Source: Anaerococcus provencensis
Lineage (GTDB): Bacteria; Bacillota; Clostridia; Tissierellales; Peptoniphilaceae
Length of the DNA stretch: 64,000 nt
Reading direction: 5' to 3'
NCBI RefSeq assembly: GCF_000312365.2
Contig: NZ_HG003686.1
Span: forward strand, 565,299 to 629,298
In this document: positions 1-8,969 of the stretch, piece by piece
Layout of the letters: every line of letters starts with the position of its first letter
Position numbering within the stretch: position 1 is the first letter of the stretch
The notes under the pieces: generated by a model
What the model saw: the letters and a program-made list of their open reading frames with translations, nothing else
Told to the model about the DNA's origin: nothing
Databases searched by the model: none
Position numbers and translations under genes: made by a program

Positions 1-632
1 TTATCCCTATGATTTTGTTCTGTATCCGCAGAATATATGGAAGTATCTACACATATGAGGCTTAGGCCTGTGTTATCATTTCTTCTGCTTGGGATCCTTG
101 CTACATAGGAAAAATATCCATGAGCGTAGTAGGAATATTTTTCCTCTCTGTCGTATTCTTTGTTGATTCTATCCAAATAATTATGAAATATTGTCGAATC
201 TTTGTACATTTCTAGGACATATTTGTTTTCGTAAACAAACATATATAGGTCATAGAATTCCTTAGGATTGGTATTTTTTGCTTTTCTATTATCTTTGAAA
301 TCGTAGGACCTATGGTTATTCAAATCGTGATTGCCTGGAATTAGAAAAATTTCTCTATCTTCATTTTTACTTTTCCATGCTAGCAAGTTTTCTCTTACAA
401 ATTCATGAGACTTGTATTCTCCTTCTTTTACCAAATCTCCTGGCAAAAATAAAAACTGGCTATTGGCCTTATCGACCATTGCTAGGGCTTCTTTGAACAA
501 GGCCTCACTTTCTACTGTTAGTTTTCTTTCTACTTTTATTTCTTTAATAAATTCTTCACTATTTGATATCAAATCCCCGCTTAAAACATGTGGGTCACTA
601 ATGATTGAAATATCATAATTTTGTAAATCCAT
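1..632 (-). CDS. Metallophosphoesterase, 3' end cut by the window edge
   Basis: This reading frame starts with ATG at 632 and runs off the left edge with about 210 codons visible. The translation shows the calcineurin-like metallophosphoesterase metal-binding blocks in order: S-D-P-H near residue 12, G-D-L-V-K-E-G-E in the first third, and G-N-H-D a little later. These residues normally hold two metal ions for phosphoester hydrolysis; the substrate cannot be told from sequence. There is no signal peptide, so a cytoplasmic location is likely. The gene reads away from the T-box operon to its right, so the two are divergent. The C-terminal GH-type metal ligands are outside the window. Confidence 0.85.
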   Translation of the reverse strand, partial: MDLQNYDISIISDPHVLSGDLISNSEEFIKEIKVERKLTVESEALFKEALAMVDKANSQFLFLPGDLVKEGEYKSHEFVRENLLAWKSKNEDREIFLIPGNHDLNNHRSYDFKDNRKAKNTNPKEFYDLYMFVYENKYVLEMYKDSTIFHNYLDRINKEYDREEKYSYYAHGYFSYVARIPSRRNDNTGLSLICVDTSIYSADTEQNHRD

Positions 633-753
633 GATTCACCTCTGTAAATTTCACCTAATTATAGTATACTAGGTATTTTTTTGAACTAAAGAGAAACATT
701 ACAACAGAAAAATATCAAATTATTTTAAGAACAAAATATATTTATAAAAAGAC

Positions 754-782
754 TTGGCTTTATATTTTTGATGGTGTATATT
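754..782 (+). promoter_or_regulatory. Sigma-A type promoter of the T-box/ABC transporter operon
   Basis: TTGGCT at 754-759 and TATATT at 777-782 are separated by 17 bases. This places the transcript start near 790, just before stem I of the T-box leader. The stretch from 633 to 753 holds no gene or structure that I can support. Confidence 0.5.
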
Positions 783-794
783 TCCTAGTACATA

Positions 795-1025
795 AATAAA
801 AACGTCGAAAAGAGAGAGTACACAGAAATTTTCTATTACAGAGAGATTTATTAGCTGAGAAAAATCATAGAAAGTCTGTGGAAGTGCATCTTTGAGTTTT
901 ATACCGAAATTATAGTAGGCTATAACGCTAGTGCCCGTTAAGCACATTGAGGTTTTAAGAATTTTTCTTAAAATAAATTAAGGTGGAACCACGATTAGCT
1001 CGTCCTTTTTTGGACGGGTTTTTTA
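795..1025 (+). promoter_or_regulatory. T-box riboswitch, specifier read as UGC (cysteine)
   Basis: The conserved T-box sequence aaggtggaaccacg lies at 980-993 and is followed by a terminator (cgtcc...ggacg plus T-run, 999-1024). Upstream, stem I carries the AGTA motif near 827-830, a CAGAGAG element near 839-845 and a lower helix (cacag with ctgtg). Directly after that helix comes gaag-TGC-atctttgag. Aligned by eye to the serine T-box of this same window (gaa-TCT-acctttatg), this gives UGC at 885-887 followed by the usual purine, so cysteine tRNA would be the effector. A small hairpin (tatag...ctata, 912-925) fits stem III. Uncharged tRNA would stabilise the antiterminator and switch on the downstream transporter genes. 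The T-box call is very safe; the amino acid is a hand-aligned inference. Confidence 0.9.
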
Positions 1026-1059
1026 TTTGTTTATGTAAATTTATCTACAAAGGAAGGAT

Positions 1060-1263
1060 GTGAAATATATAAAGAAGTTTTACTTGCTAGCTTTAATTGT
1101 AAGTCTTGGGCTTACAGGATGCAGCAATGCCAATAACCATATTCAAGCTAATAAACATACAAACCATAATGACCACATGGCAGATGACCTTGAAGTGGTT
1201 GATTTTATGGATGAGAACTTTGACATGAGCAAAATTGAACAACATAGCTGTTGTGATGAATAA
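1060..1263 (+). CDS. Small His-rich lipoprotein, first gene of the T-box operon
   Basis: This 67-residue protein starts with GTG preceded by an aaaggaagg ribosome binding site. Residues 1-21 form a lipoprotein signal with lipobox L-T-G-C, so the mature part is about 47 residues anchored outside the membrane. The mature chain has a cluster of four histidines (H-T-N-H-N-D-H and nearby), then an acidic stretch, and ends in H-S-C-C-D-E. Such residues could bind a metal or a thiol compound, but I do not recognise a family. It sits 17 bases before the substrate-binding protein gene and shares its T-box leader, so an accessory role in that importer is likely but unproven. Confidence 0.75.
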   Translation: MKYIKKFYLLALIVSLGLTGCSNANNHIQANKHTNHNDHMADDLEVVDFMDENFDMSKIEQHSCCDE

Positions 1264-1280
1264 ATAAGGAGAGAATAATA

Positions 1281-2346
1281 ATGAAAAACAATAAACTTTT
1301 AGCGTTAATCTTACTTGGAGGATTGACTCTTTCAGCTTGCGGAAATCAAAATGCAAGCAATGACCAAAAATCAGATACAAATATTAGCCAAGATCAAAAT
1401 GTTACCAAGGCAGCTACACTAGAAGAAGAGCCAAGATATGGTACAAAGGTAAAAATTGGTTTTGATGGAGACTTATGTATAGCTGGTCAAAACCTTGCAG
1501 AAATCAATGGATATTTTGAAGAAAATGGTGTAGACGTAGAATTTGTAAATACAAAAACTGGAAAAGATGCGCTTTCAAGTGGTCAACTTGATGCTATGAC
1601 TGGTGAATTTGGTTCACTAATCGTCCCAGCTACAAAGGGACTACAATATGTATTCTCAACTGCATCTCACTCAGGATGTAAATCACTTTACGTCCTAGAT
1701 GATAGTAAATACCAATCAACAGCAGATATGGTTGACCAATCAGTTGCTGTAACAAATGGTATAGGAAATAGCGGACACAATACACTTTTAAGATTTTTAA
1801 TCCACGATGATGTAAATCCAGATGATGTTACAGTAAAACCTGTTGATGCAGCTGCTGTAATCCAATCACTTGAAAGTGGGGAAATCCAAGGGGCAGTTCT
1901 AGATGACCAATTTGCCCAAGAATTCTTGCAAAGTGGGAAAAATCAGACCAGTGAGATCTTTAACTACAGATGAAGACTTTGGTTCTGAAGTTTGCTGTGT
2001 AACTGCCTTTAACAAAGAATTTGTTGAACAAAATCCAATGCTTGCAGAACTTGTTGCAGAAGCTATTGAAAAAGGAAATCAATATGCAGCAGAAAATCCA
2101 GCAGAAGCAGTAAAATTACTTCAAGATAAAAACCTTGCAGCTGGAGACCCAGAAGTAGCAACCAAACTACTAAAAGCATATGACTACACACTTACAAATG
2201 CTGACGGTGAAACAACTATTCGTAGCTATTTTGATGACTACAAAGAACTAAATCTTATTGATAAAAACAGATCGACAGATGATCTAGTTAAAGAATTATG
2301 GAAACCACTTGGAAACGGGGAAGTTGAAGTAGTCAAAAAGAATTAA
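1281..2346 (+). pseudogene. ABC transporter substrate-binding lipoprotein (NMT1/SsuA-like), frameshifted
   Basis: The first frame (1281-1973) has a lipoprotein signal with lipobox L-S-A-C and the NMT1/SsuA-like periplasmic fold start V-K-I-G-F. The second frame, open through 2346, continues the same protein (V-R-S-L-T-T-D-E-D-F-G onward). The two join if one base is removed from the A5 run at 1938-1942, giving about 354 residues, a normal length for the family. So the sequence as given carries one extra base and would end early at residue 230. It is either a genuine inactivating mutation, a slippage site, or a homopolymer sequencing error. The neighbours (permease, ATPase) are intact, which favours a recent event or an error. 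The likely substrate class is sulfonates or similar sulfur compounds, inferred from the cysteine T-box. Confidence 0.85.
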
Positions 2347-2355
2347 GGAAGGTCT

Positions 2356-3408
2356 ATGGATAAAGATAATCAATTAAATCCCAAAAAACCGAATAGAAAA
2401 GAAAAAGAAAGATTAACAAAAGATGAGTTAATCAAGCTTGAATCAAAACCAAGAAATAAAACTAAGGAAAGAATTAGCTTAGCCCTACCAATAATTGCGG
2501 GAATCCTGGCCATTGTTGAATACTACTTTTTACCAGAACAAAATCCTGGATTAGCAAAAACTAATTTATATCCAGGATTTCTGGCCATACTTACAAGTAT
2601 TTATGTAATTGCTCTTCTAATTTCGACAAATAAGGAAAATTTAAGAGACCAATTGCTTTATAAGGCTCCAAGGTATACTTTTATATATATCTTGCTAATG
2701 ATTTATGATATCTTGACCCTAAAAACATCAAAACTGGCCTTGCCATATTTTCCATGGATAGATATGATATTTAATTCCATGAAGGCTGATAATGCATTTT
2801 TGGCTGAATCTGTATTAAGTTCACTAAAACTTTTATTTACAGGCTATATTATAGGTGGAGTATTGGGGATAATTACTGGAATACTGGCTGGTTACTTTGA
2901 TAAAGTAAACTATTGGGTAGACCCATTTTTAAAAATCCTTGGACCAATCCCAACTACAACTTGGTTACCTGTTGTTATGGTAATTGCTATAAATCTTTTC
3001 CAAGGAGCAGTATTTATAATAGGATTAGGTGTTTGGTTTTCTACAACTCTAGCAACCATAACAGGTATGAGAAGTGTCGATCCTGCCTATTATGAGGCTG
3101 CCCAAACCCTAGGAGCAACCAATACAGAGCTAGTAAAAAAGGTTGCAATTCCATCAGCTACACCAAATATTTTTCAAGGACTTATAGCTGGTATGTCTGC
3201 AGCTTGTAATGCCCTAATCGTTGCAGAAATGCTTGGGGTAGAAAGTGGACTTGGCTGGTATATAACATGGAAGAGCTCGTGGGCTGATTATTCCTCCATG
3301 TACGGAGCTATAATTCTACTTGCACTTACCTTTATTTTGGTAAATATGGTTATAAAGCAAATTAGTAAAAGGGCCTTAAAATGGAGAAATGGAGGAACTA
3401 TTAGATGA
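2356..3408 (+). CDS. ABC transporter permease, NitT/TauT type
   Basis: This is a 350-residue inner-membrane protein with a binding-protein-dependent transport permease domain in its C-terminal two thirds. The EAA loop that docks the ATPase is visible as E-A-A-Q-T-L-G-A followed by the conserved I-P-S-A-T-P. The N-terminus is unusual: about 40 charged, Lys/Glu-rich cytoplasmic residues followed by extra hydrophobic segments before the usual six-helix core, which makes it longer than typical SsuC/TauC permeases (about 250-270). A ribosome site ggaaggtct precedes the ATG. Its stop overlaps the ATPase start by four bases, showing translational coupling within the T-box operon. Confidence 0.92.
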   Translation: MDKDNQLNPKKPNRKEKERLTKDELIKLESKPRNKTKERISLALPIIAGILAIVEYYFLPEQNPGLAKTNLYPGFLAILTSIYVIALLISTNKENLRDQLLYKAPRYTFIYILLMIYDILTLKTSKLALPYFPWIDMIFNSMKADNAFLAESVLSSLKLLFTGYIIGGVLGIITGILAGYFDKVNYWVDPFLKILGPIPTTTWLPVVMVIAINLFQGAVFIIGLGVWFSTTLATITGMRSVDPAYYEAAQTLGATNTELVKKVAIPSATPNIFQGLIAGMSAACNALIVAEMLGVESGLGWYITWKSSWADYSSMYGAIILLALTFILVNMVIKQISKRALKWRNGGTIR

Positions 3409-4151
3409 GTAAATTAGAATTTAAAGATGTATCAAAATCATTCGTAAGATCTGATAGTGAATTTATAACTACAGCTCTTGAGGACATTAATTTTTCCATA
3501 AGAGAAAATGAGTTTGTAAGTATAGTTGGTCCGTCAGGATGTGGAAAGTCTACAATACTTAGACTTATAGCAGGCCTTATAGTTCCCACTACAGGAAATA
3601 TTTATCTAGATGGAGAAGAAATCACAGGACCTTCAAGTAGTAGGGGAATGGTATTTCAAAAATCAACCCTATTTCCATGGCTTAGTGTAAAAGATAATGT
3701 AGGATTTTCTGGTAAGCTAAAAAGTGAAGAAAAAGTCGACGATAAGACAATTGATCAAATGCTAAAGAAAGTGGGTCTATTAGATTTCAAAAACTCTTAC
3801 CCATCAAACTTATCAGGTGGTATGGCCCAAAGAATTTCATTAATCAGAACTATGGTAAACAAGCCAGAAGTCTTACTTCTTGATGAACCTCTTGGTGCCT
3901 TGGATGCATTTACAAGAATGAACATGCAAGATGAGATACTAAAACTGTGGGATGAAGAAAAGAATATGACTATAATGGTAACTCATGATGTTGATGAGGC
4001 TGTTTATATGTCAACTAAAGTTATAGTCATGGAACCAAGGCCAGGAAGGATCAAAGAGATAGTTCCAATAGAACTTGACTATCCTAGAAATAGGACAAGC
4101 AAAGAATTTACTGATTATAGGAATGAACTATTAAATATTTTGGATATATAG
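3405..4151 (+). CDS. ABC transporter ATP-binding protein, NitT/TauT (SsuB/TauB-like)
   Basis: This is a 248-residue nucleotide-binding subunit. It shows Walker A G-P-S-G-C-G-K-S-T (around residue 45), a Q-loop, the signature L-S-G-G-M-A-Q-R, Walker B L-L-L-D-E-P, and the switch histidine in M-V-T-H-D. The arrangement is standard for SsuB/TauB-type importers and nothing essential is missing. The ATG overlaps the permease stop. It is the last gene of the operon, which ends in a hairpin terminator three bases beyond the stop codon. Confidence 0.95.
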   Translation: MSKLEFKDVSKSFVRSDSEFITTALEDINFSIRENEFVSIVGPSGCGKSTILRLIAGLIVPTTGNIYLDGEEITGPSSSRGMVFQKSTLFPWLSVKDNVGFSGKLKSEEKVDDKTIDQMLKKVGLLDFKNSYPSNLSGGMAQRISLIRTMVNKPEVLLLDEPLGALDAFTRMNMQDEILKLWDEEKNMTIMVTHDVDEAVYMSTKVIVMEPRPGRIKEIVPIELDYPRNRTSKEFTDYRNELLNILDI

Positions 4152-4154
4152 ATT

Positions 4155-4187
4155 AAAAGTGCTGAGATTTATTCTTGGCACTTTTTA
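4155..4187 (+). terminator. Rho-independent terminator of the ABC transporter operon
   Basis: The stem aaaagtgc (4155-4162) pairs with gcactttt (4178-4185) and runs into a T-tract. It closes the T-box operon. Confidence 0.8.
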
Positions 4188-4309
4188 AATTTATGTTTTA
4201 TTTATTAATCAATTGAATGTGGGTAAAGAAATAGTAAGATATACAAAGCATAAATTTCTTGGATTGTTTATAATGGCTCTTTATGCTAGAATTAAGTGAA
4301 AGGAATTTT

Positions 4310-5215
4310 ATGGAAATTAGTAAAAATATAAATAAAATTGTTGATTATCTTTCTATTGGAGCAATCATAACAGTTTTATTATTGGTGACTGGTGGCAATG
4401 TTTTGCTTTTTGCAACTTGTCCTATACTTTTAGCCCTAGTTTACCTTACAAAGGGTTTTAAAGAATTTGGCATATCTTTGCTAATGGCAATCTTAATTGC
4501 TTTTATGTTTATCAGTCCTGATGTTATAGCCTTTGATCTTGTTCCGATATTTTTGATAAGTCTACTTTTTATAGCAATGACTAGGTCTACTATAAGTGAT
4601 AAGTATAAGATTTTGATTAGCTTTCTTATAATAAGCCTTATCCTTATAATAGTCTATAAGCTTGCCATGGTAGATGCTGGTTTGGATATAAAAACATTGG
4701 CAAATGACTTATATGAAGAGCTTAAGCTTAACACCACCTATGATTTAAAATTAGAGTACATAGAATCAGTTTTTGTCCTATATCCAGCTATGATTGCAAG
4801 TCTATCCTTAATATATAGTGCAATTAGTCTTAGGATTATAAGAAATTACCTAGCCTATAAGAAAATTGGCAAGGATATGGTAGCTTTAAGAGATATAAGA
4901 CTGGATAAAAAGGATTTTTCTACTATAATAATTGCTTCTATCATTCTTTACTTCATTGCAAGATTTTTGGGAGTAAAGGATATATATATAAGAACAAATT
5001 TAATATGGATTTGCCTTAGTATTTTATTGTTTAATGGTATGGGAGTATATGATTACATGCTAAGTAGGAGAAAATCCTTATTGTCTAGAGGATTGCAGTG
5101 GTTCTTTGTAATAGTATTCTTTTATATATTTGCCGTATTTTTTGTAATAATAGGCTTTGCTGATATCTTTATGGATATAAGAAACAAATCTAGGAGGTCT
5201 TATGGACAAATTTAG
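4310..5215 (+). CDS. DUF2232 (YybS-like) integral membrane protein
   Basis: This is a hydrophobic protein of 301 residues with about eight membrane-spanning segments and short charged loops. I chose ATG 4310 over the upstream ATG at 4283 because aagtgaaaggaa sits at correct spacing before it. The family is recognised mainly by composition and by its place directly before gdpP, rplI and dnaB, the usual position of YybS in Firmicutes. The role is unknown. The stop overlaps the gdpP start by 14 bases, so the two are probably co-translated. It begins a long cluster running to 11917. Confidence 0.75.
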   Translation: MEISKNINKIVDYLSIGAIITVLLLVTGGNVLLFATCPILLALVYLTKGFKEFGISLLMAILIAFMFISPDVIAFDLVPIFLISLLFIAMTRSTISDKYKILISFLIISLILIIVYKLAMVDAGLDIKTLANDLYEELKLNTTYDLKLEYIESVFVLYPAMIASLSLIYSAISLRIIRNYLAYKKIGKDMVALRDIRLDKKDFSTIIIASIILYFIARFLGVKDIYIRTNLIWICLSILLFNGMGVYDYMLSRRKSLLSRGLQWFFVIVFFYIFAVFFVIIGFADIFMDIRNKSRRSYGQI

Positions 5216-7208
5216 ACCAAATGAAAAAGAAAAAATATTTTATGCCTTGGCTTTACCAGTGGCCTTATCTATAGTTTTATTTTTCTATAGTAAGATTTTA
5301 TCGCTCATAGCCCTTATACTATGTTTGGCCTTGTATTTTTATTTGAGCAACTTAAGTGATTCCAATGAAAAGCTCTTGCAACGTTATGTTGACGAGGTCG
5401 AATCAAGTTTTGATAGCATAACAAAAAACTTAGTTTTTGAAATGCCTTTTCCTATTGTAGTCCTAGATGCTGACGATAACATAAAATGGCACAACACCGA
5501 CTTTAGGAATTTATTTCCTGAAGAAGAGCTAATAGGAAATCCTATAGATGATGTTTTGCCAAGCTTATCTGAAGTCGATTTTGAAGAAAGAGAATTAACT
5601 GTGCCAGTTACAACTGAAATAGATGGCAGGGTTATACAATTTCATATTTCAAGTGTGAGAAACGACGAGCTTGATACTAGAGAGACTTTTTTATATGGTA
5701 TCGATAATACCTATGATGAGTCCATAAAACAGCTCTTTAAGGATAAGAGACTTGTATTTTTTACAGTATTTTTGGACAATTACGAAGATTTGAGAAACTC
5801 TACTGATGCCATCAATAGACCACAGGTTTTGGGTACAATTGATAGGACTATTACAGAGTATTTCAATTCCCATCATGGTGTGGTTAGAAAATATGAGAAT
5901 GATAGATTTATGGTAGTTATGGAATATCAAGATTATCAAGATATCTATGATTCTAAATTCTCAATCCTAGATGATATCAGGGAAATATCTTTGGGCAATA
6001 CTATTAACCCAACCCTATCAATAGGGGCTGGAATATCTGGATCATCACCAAATGAAATTTACGATGATTCTAGAGTTGCAATTGACATAGCCCTATCTCG
6101 TGGTGGGGACCAGGCAGTAGTAAAAGTAAAAGATAACTACGAGTACTTTGGTGGTAAGAGTAAGGCAACAGAAAAAACTTCAAAGGTTAAGTCTAGAGTA
6201 ATATCTGGTGCTTTAAAAAGAATGATCCTTGCATCATCAGAAGTATTTATTATGGGACACAACAACCCTGACATGGACTCTTTTGGGGCGGCTCTTGGTG
6301 TATATGAGGGTGTAAGATTTCTAAAGAAAAAGCCATATATTATTCTTAACGAAGTTCCTAGACAAATTGAAAATATGTACTCATCTACAACTTCAAACCT
6401 AGAAGAGCTTAGGGATAATATATTGACAGAAGAAGAAGCACTTAATATCTTAAGGCCTTCATCACTTGTAGTAGTTGTAGACAATCATAGGAAAAACTCT
6501 ACAGAAGCACCAGACATAATAGAAAAGGCCGATCAGATTGTTATAATAGACCACCACAGACGTGGCAATGACTACATCAAGAAATCTACAATATCATATA
6601 TAGAACCTTATGCATCAAGTGCATCAGAGCTTGTTACAGAAATCCTAAATTACTTGGATGAAAATTTCAAGGCGAGAACCCAAATAGCTGAGTCACTCTT
6701 AGCAGGAATCACCGTTGATACAAAAAACTTTGTTTATCAAACAGGAGTTCGTACCTTTGAGGCGGCAAGTATACTAAAACGTTGGGGAGCAGATTCAGTT
6801 TATATCAAGAGAATGTTTAAAGATGATTTTGAAATTGTTAAATATAAGTCGGAAGTTATAGCTGATTCGAGTATAGTAAATAATATGATTGCTATTGGTC
6901 ATTTCAATAGAGATATTGATGGATCAACACTTATAGCAAGTCAAGCAGCAGATGATCTTTTGACTATAAAGGGTGTAAAGGCAAGCTTTGTACTGACCAG
7001 ATCTCACAATAAAATTCACATCTCTGGTAGAAGCTTGGGCGATATAAGTGTACAATTAATATTAGAGCGCATCGGAGGGGGAGGCCATCTAACAGCGGCT
7101 GCAACCCAGCTTGACATGAGCATGGAAAATGCTGAAGAATTGCTAAGAAAAGCAATAATTGAATATTTAAGAGAGGAAGAAGAAGATGAAAGTAATACTA
7201 ACAGATAA
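5202..7208 (+). CDS. gdpP: Cyclic di-AMP phosphodiesterase GdpP
   Basis: This 668-residue membrane protein has two N-terminal transmembrane helices (about 15-55), a PAS-like segment (about 75-160), a degenerate GGDEF domain (about 175-300) and a DHH/DHHA1 phosphodiesterase module (about 340-655). The metal site shows N-P-D-M-D-S and the I-I-D-H-H motif at residues 450-452; the C-terminal G-G-G-G-H glycine motif of DHHA1 is also present. GdpP hydrolyses cyclic di-AMP to pApA and so controls potassium and osmotic homeostasis, which is relevant to the kdp genes in this window. It overlaps both the DUF2232 gene before it and rplI after it. Confidence 0.95.
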   Translation: MDKFRPNEKEKIFYALALPVALSIVLFFYSKILSLIALILCLALYFYLSNLSDSNEKLLQRYVDEVESSFDSITKNLVFEMPFPIVVLDADDNIKWHNTDFRNLFPEEELIGNPIDDVLPSLSEVDFEERELTVPVTTEIDGRVIQFHISSVRNDELDTRETFLYGIDNTYDESIKQLFKDKRLVFFTVFLDNYEDLRNSTDAINRPQVLGTIDRTITEYFNSHHGVVRKYENDRFMVVMEYQDYQDIYDSKFSILDDIREISLGNTINPTLSIGAGISGSSPNEIYDDSRVAIDIALSRGGDQAVVKVKDNYEYFGGKSKATEKTSKVKSRVISGALKRMILASSEVFIMGHNNPDMDSFGAALGVYEGVRFLKKKPYIILNEVPRQIENMYSSTTSNLEELRDNILTEEEALNILRPSSLVVVVDNHRKNSTEAPDIIEKADQIVIIDHHRRGNDYIKKSTISYIEPYASSASELVTEILNYLDENFKARTQIAESLLAGITVDTKNFVYQTGVRTFEAASILKRWGADSVYIKRMFKDDFEIVKYKSEVIADSSIVNNMIAIGHFNRDIDGSTLIASQAADDLLTIKGVKASFVLTRSHNKIHISGRSLGDISVQLILERIGGGGHLTAAATQLDMSMENAEELLRKAIIEYLREEEEDESNTNR

Positions 7209-7635
7209 TATCGTAAGAGTAGGCGTTAAGGGAGACCTTGTAGATGTAAAACCAGGTTATTTTAGAAATTACCTTAACCCACAAGGACTTGCAGTAGAAG
7301 CTAACAAAAAGAACATGGCTGAACTTGAAGAAATGCAAGCAAAATTAAAAGAAGAAGAAGCACAAAACAGAAAAGAAGCGGAAGAACTAAAAGAAAAAAT
7401 CGAAGCTCTAACACTTACACAAAAAGTAAACGTTGGTGAAGATGGTAAACTATTTGGTTCTATCACAAACAAAGATCTAGCAGAGTCACTAGCTGAAAAT
7501 GGTATCGAAGTTGACAGAAAGAGAATCGAAGGCCTTGAAAAAATCGAAGGAACTGGCGAATTTACTCTAAATGTAAGACTATACCCAGAAGTTAACGCTG
7601 ATCTTAAAGTAGAAGTAGTAGCTGAGGAAGCTTAA
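7186..7635 (+). CDS. rplI: 50S ribosomal protein L9
   Basis: This is a 149-residue protein with the L9 N-terminal RNA-binding domain (start M-K-V-I-L-T-D-N-I, then a G-x-x-V-x-V-K-P-G-Y-F-R-N-Y-L block at about 20-33), a long Lys/Glu-rich connecting helix (about 42-75) and the C-terminal domain with G-K-L-F-G-S. The length is normal. Its ATG lies 22 bases inside the end of gdpP, after an agaggaagaag ribosome site, and its TAA shares bases with the dnaB start codon. Confidence 0.97.
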   Translation: MKVILTDNIVRVGVKGDLVDVKPGYFRNYLNPQGLAVEANKKNMAELEEMQAKLKEEEAQNRKEAEELKEKIEALTLTQKVNVGEDGKLFGSITNKDLAESLAENGIEVDRKRIEGLEKIEGTGEFTLNVRLYPEVNADLKVEVVAEEA

Positions 7636-8969
7636 TGACTGAGGCAAGTAGGCCTCTTCCATATGACTTCTTAGCAGAGAAGGCTATTATCGGAAGTATA
7701 CTTAAGAAAAACGAAACTTTCGATAGAGCAAATCAAATAATAAAACCTGTAGACTTTTATGATTCCAGGACACAAAGGATATATAAGTCCATAGTCACCA
7801 TGTTTGAAAAAGACATCAAGGTAGACGAAGTGAGCTTATTATCCCAGTTGAGGAATGAAAATATATTACAAGAAGTTGGAGGGGAGGAGTTTATCGCTGA
7901 GATTACCCTCTCCTCATTTTATACTCCAAATATTGATACATACGCAAAGACAGTCAAAGAAAAAGCGCTGCTAAGAAGTCTTATAGGGGCAAGTAACGAT
8001 ATAATGGAGCTAAGCTACAGGCAAAGTGACGATGTTTCAACAATACTAGAAGTAGCTGAAAGCAAAATATTTGATATATCCCAAGATAAACTAAACGACG
8101 GCCTAACCAAAGTTGGAGATACCCTAGATGAGACAATACAAATCATCAACGAGTTATCTTTAAATGATGGAGATATAACTGGAGTTCCAACAGGACTATC
8201 TTCCATAGACATGAAACTATCAGGCCTTCAACCATCTCAGCTTATCCTACTTGCCGCGCGCCCTGCTATGGGAAAAACAGCCCTTGGACTTACTATGGCA
8301 TGGAATGCAGCCAAAGAGGGCAAGTCTGTAGCCTTCTTTTCCCTAGAAATGTCTACCCTTCAATTAAACTACAGGCTCATATCAATGGTATCTATGATAG
8401 ATTTAGAGCAAGTTATGAATGGTAGGATAAAGGATGACGAATGGGAATTGTTATTTAGGTCAGTAAGAGAGATTGTAGATAAGGACCTCTATGTCGATGA
8501 AACTCCAGCTATATCCCTATCTGAAATGAGATCAAAGCTAAAAAGACTTAAGGCAGAAAGTGGCCTAGACCTTGTAGTTATAGACTATCTACAATTGATG
8601 AGTGCAGACTCCAGCAAAGAAAATAGGCAAAACGAAATAGCATCCATATCCAGAGGGCTCAAATCTTTATCAAAAGAGTTAAATTGTCCTATCCTATCTC
8701 TAGCCCAACTATCCCGTGAGGCTGATAAGAGGGCTGATCACAAGCCAATCCTATCAGATTTGAGAGAATCAGGAGCTATAGAGCAAGATGCCGATGTAGT
8801 AATGCTTCTATACAGGGAAGACTATTACGATGAAGAAGATAATCCAAATATAGCCAAGGTAATTGTGGCTAAGCACAGGAATGGCTCTACTGGAACTATA
8901 GACCTATTCTTTAACAAGCCATGTACTACATTTAGAGACCTATCATACAGAGAAGAAAATGCCTACTAA
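7635..8969 (+). CDS. dnaB: Replicative DNA helicase DnaB
   Basis: This 444-residue hexameric helicase unwinds DNA at the replication fork. The N-terminal domain (L-P-Y-D-F-L-A-E-K-A-I-I-G-S) is followed by the RecA-like domain with Walker A A-R-P-A-M-G-K-T-A, the F-F-S-L-E-M-S block, Walker B V-I-D-Y-L-Q-L-M, and S-D-L-R-E-S-G-A-I-E-Q-D-A-D near the end. All key residues are present and no intein is seen. The start codon overlaps the rplI stop (TAATG). A DnaD-domain protein and a helicase loader follow in the same cluster, which matches its job. Confidence 0.97.
   Translation: MTEASRPLPYDFLAEKAIIGSILKKNETFDRANQIIKPVDFYDSRTQRIYKSIVTMFEKDIKVDEVSLLSQLRNENILQEVGGEEFIAEITLSSFYTPNIDTYAKTVKEKALLRSLIGASNDIMELSYRQSDDVSTILEVAESKIFDISQDKLNDGLTKVGDTLDETIQIINELSLNDGDITGVPTGLSSIDMKLSGLQPSQLILLAARPAMGKTALGLTMAWNAAKEGKSVAFFSLEMSTLQLNYRLISMVSMIDLEQVMNGRIKDDEWELLFRSVREIVDKDLYVDETPAISLSEMRSKLKRLKAESGLDLVVIDYLQLMSADSSKENRQNEIASISRGLKSLSKELNCPILSLAQLSREADKRADHKPILSDLRESGAIEQDADVVMLLYREDYYDEEDNPNIAKVIVAKHRNGSTGTIDLFFNKPCTTFRDLSYREENAY

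Noticed and set aside
885..900. UAU (tyrosine) or GUG (valine) as T-box specifier
   Set aside because: Both can be read in the leader, but only UGC aligns with the serine specifier relative to the lower helix and the following A-(C/T)-C-T-T-T segment.
1281..1973. The 230-residue frame as a complete binding protein
   Set aside because: It ends mid-domain and its natural continuation is present in the next frame.
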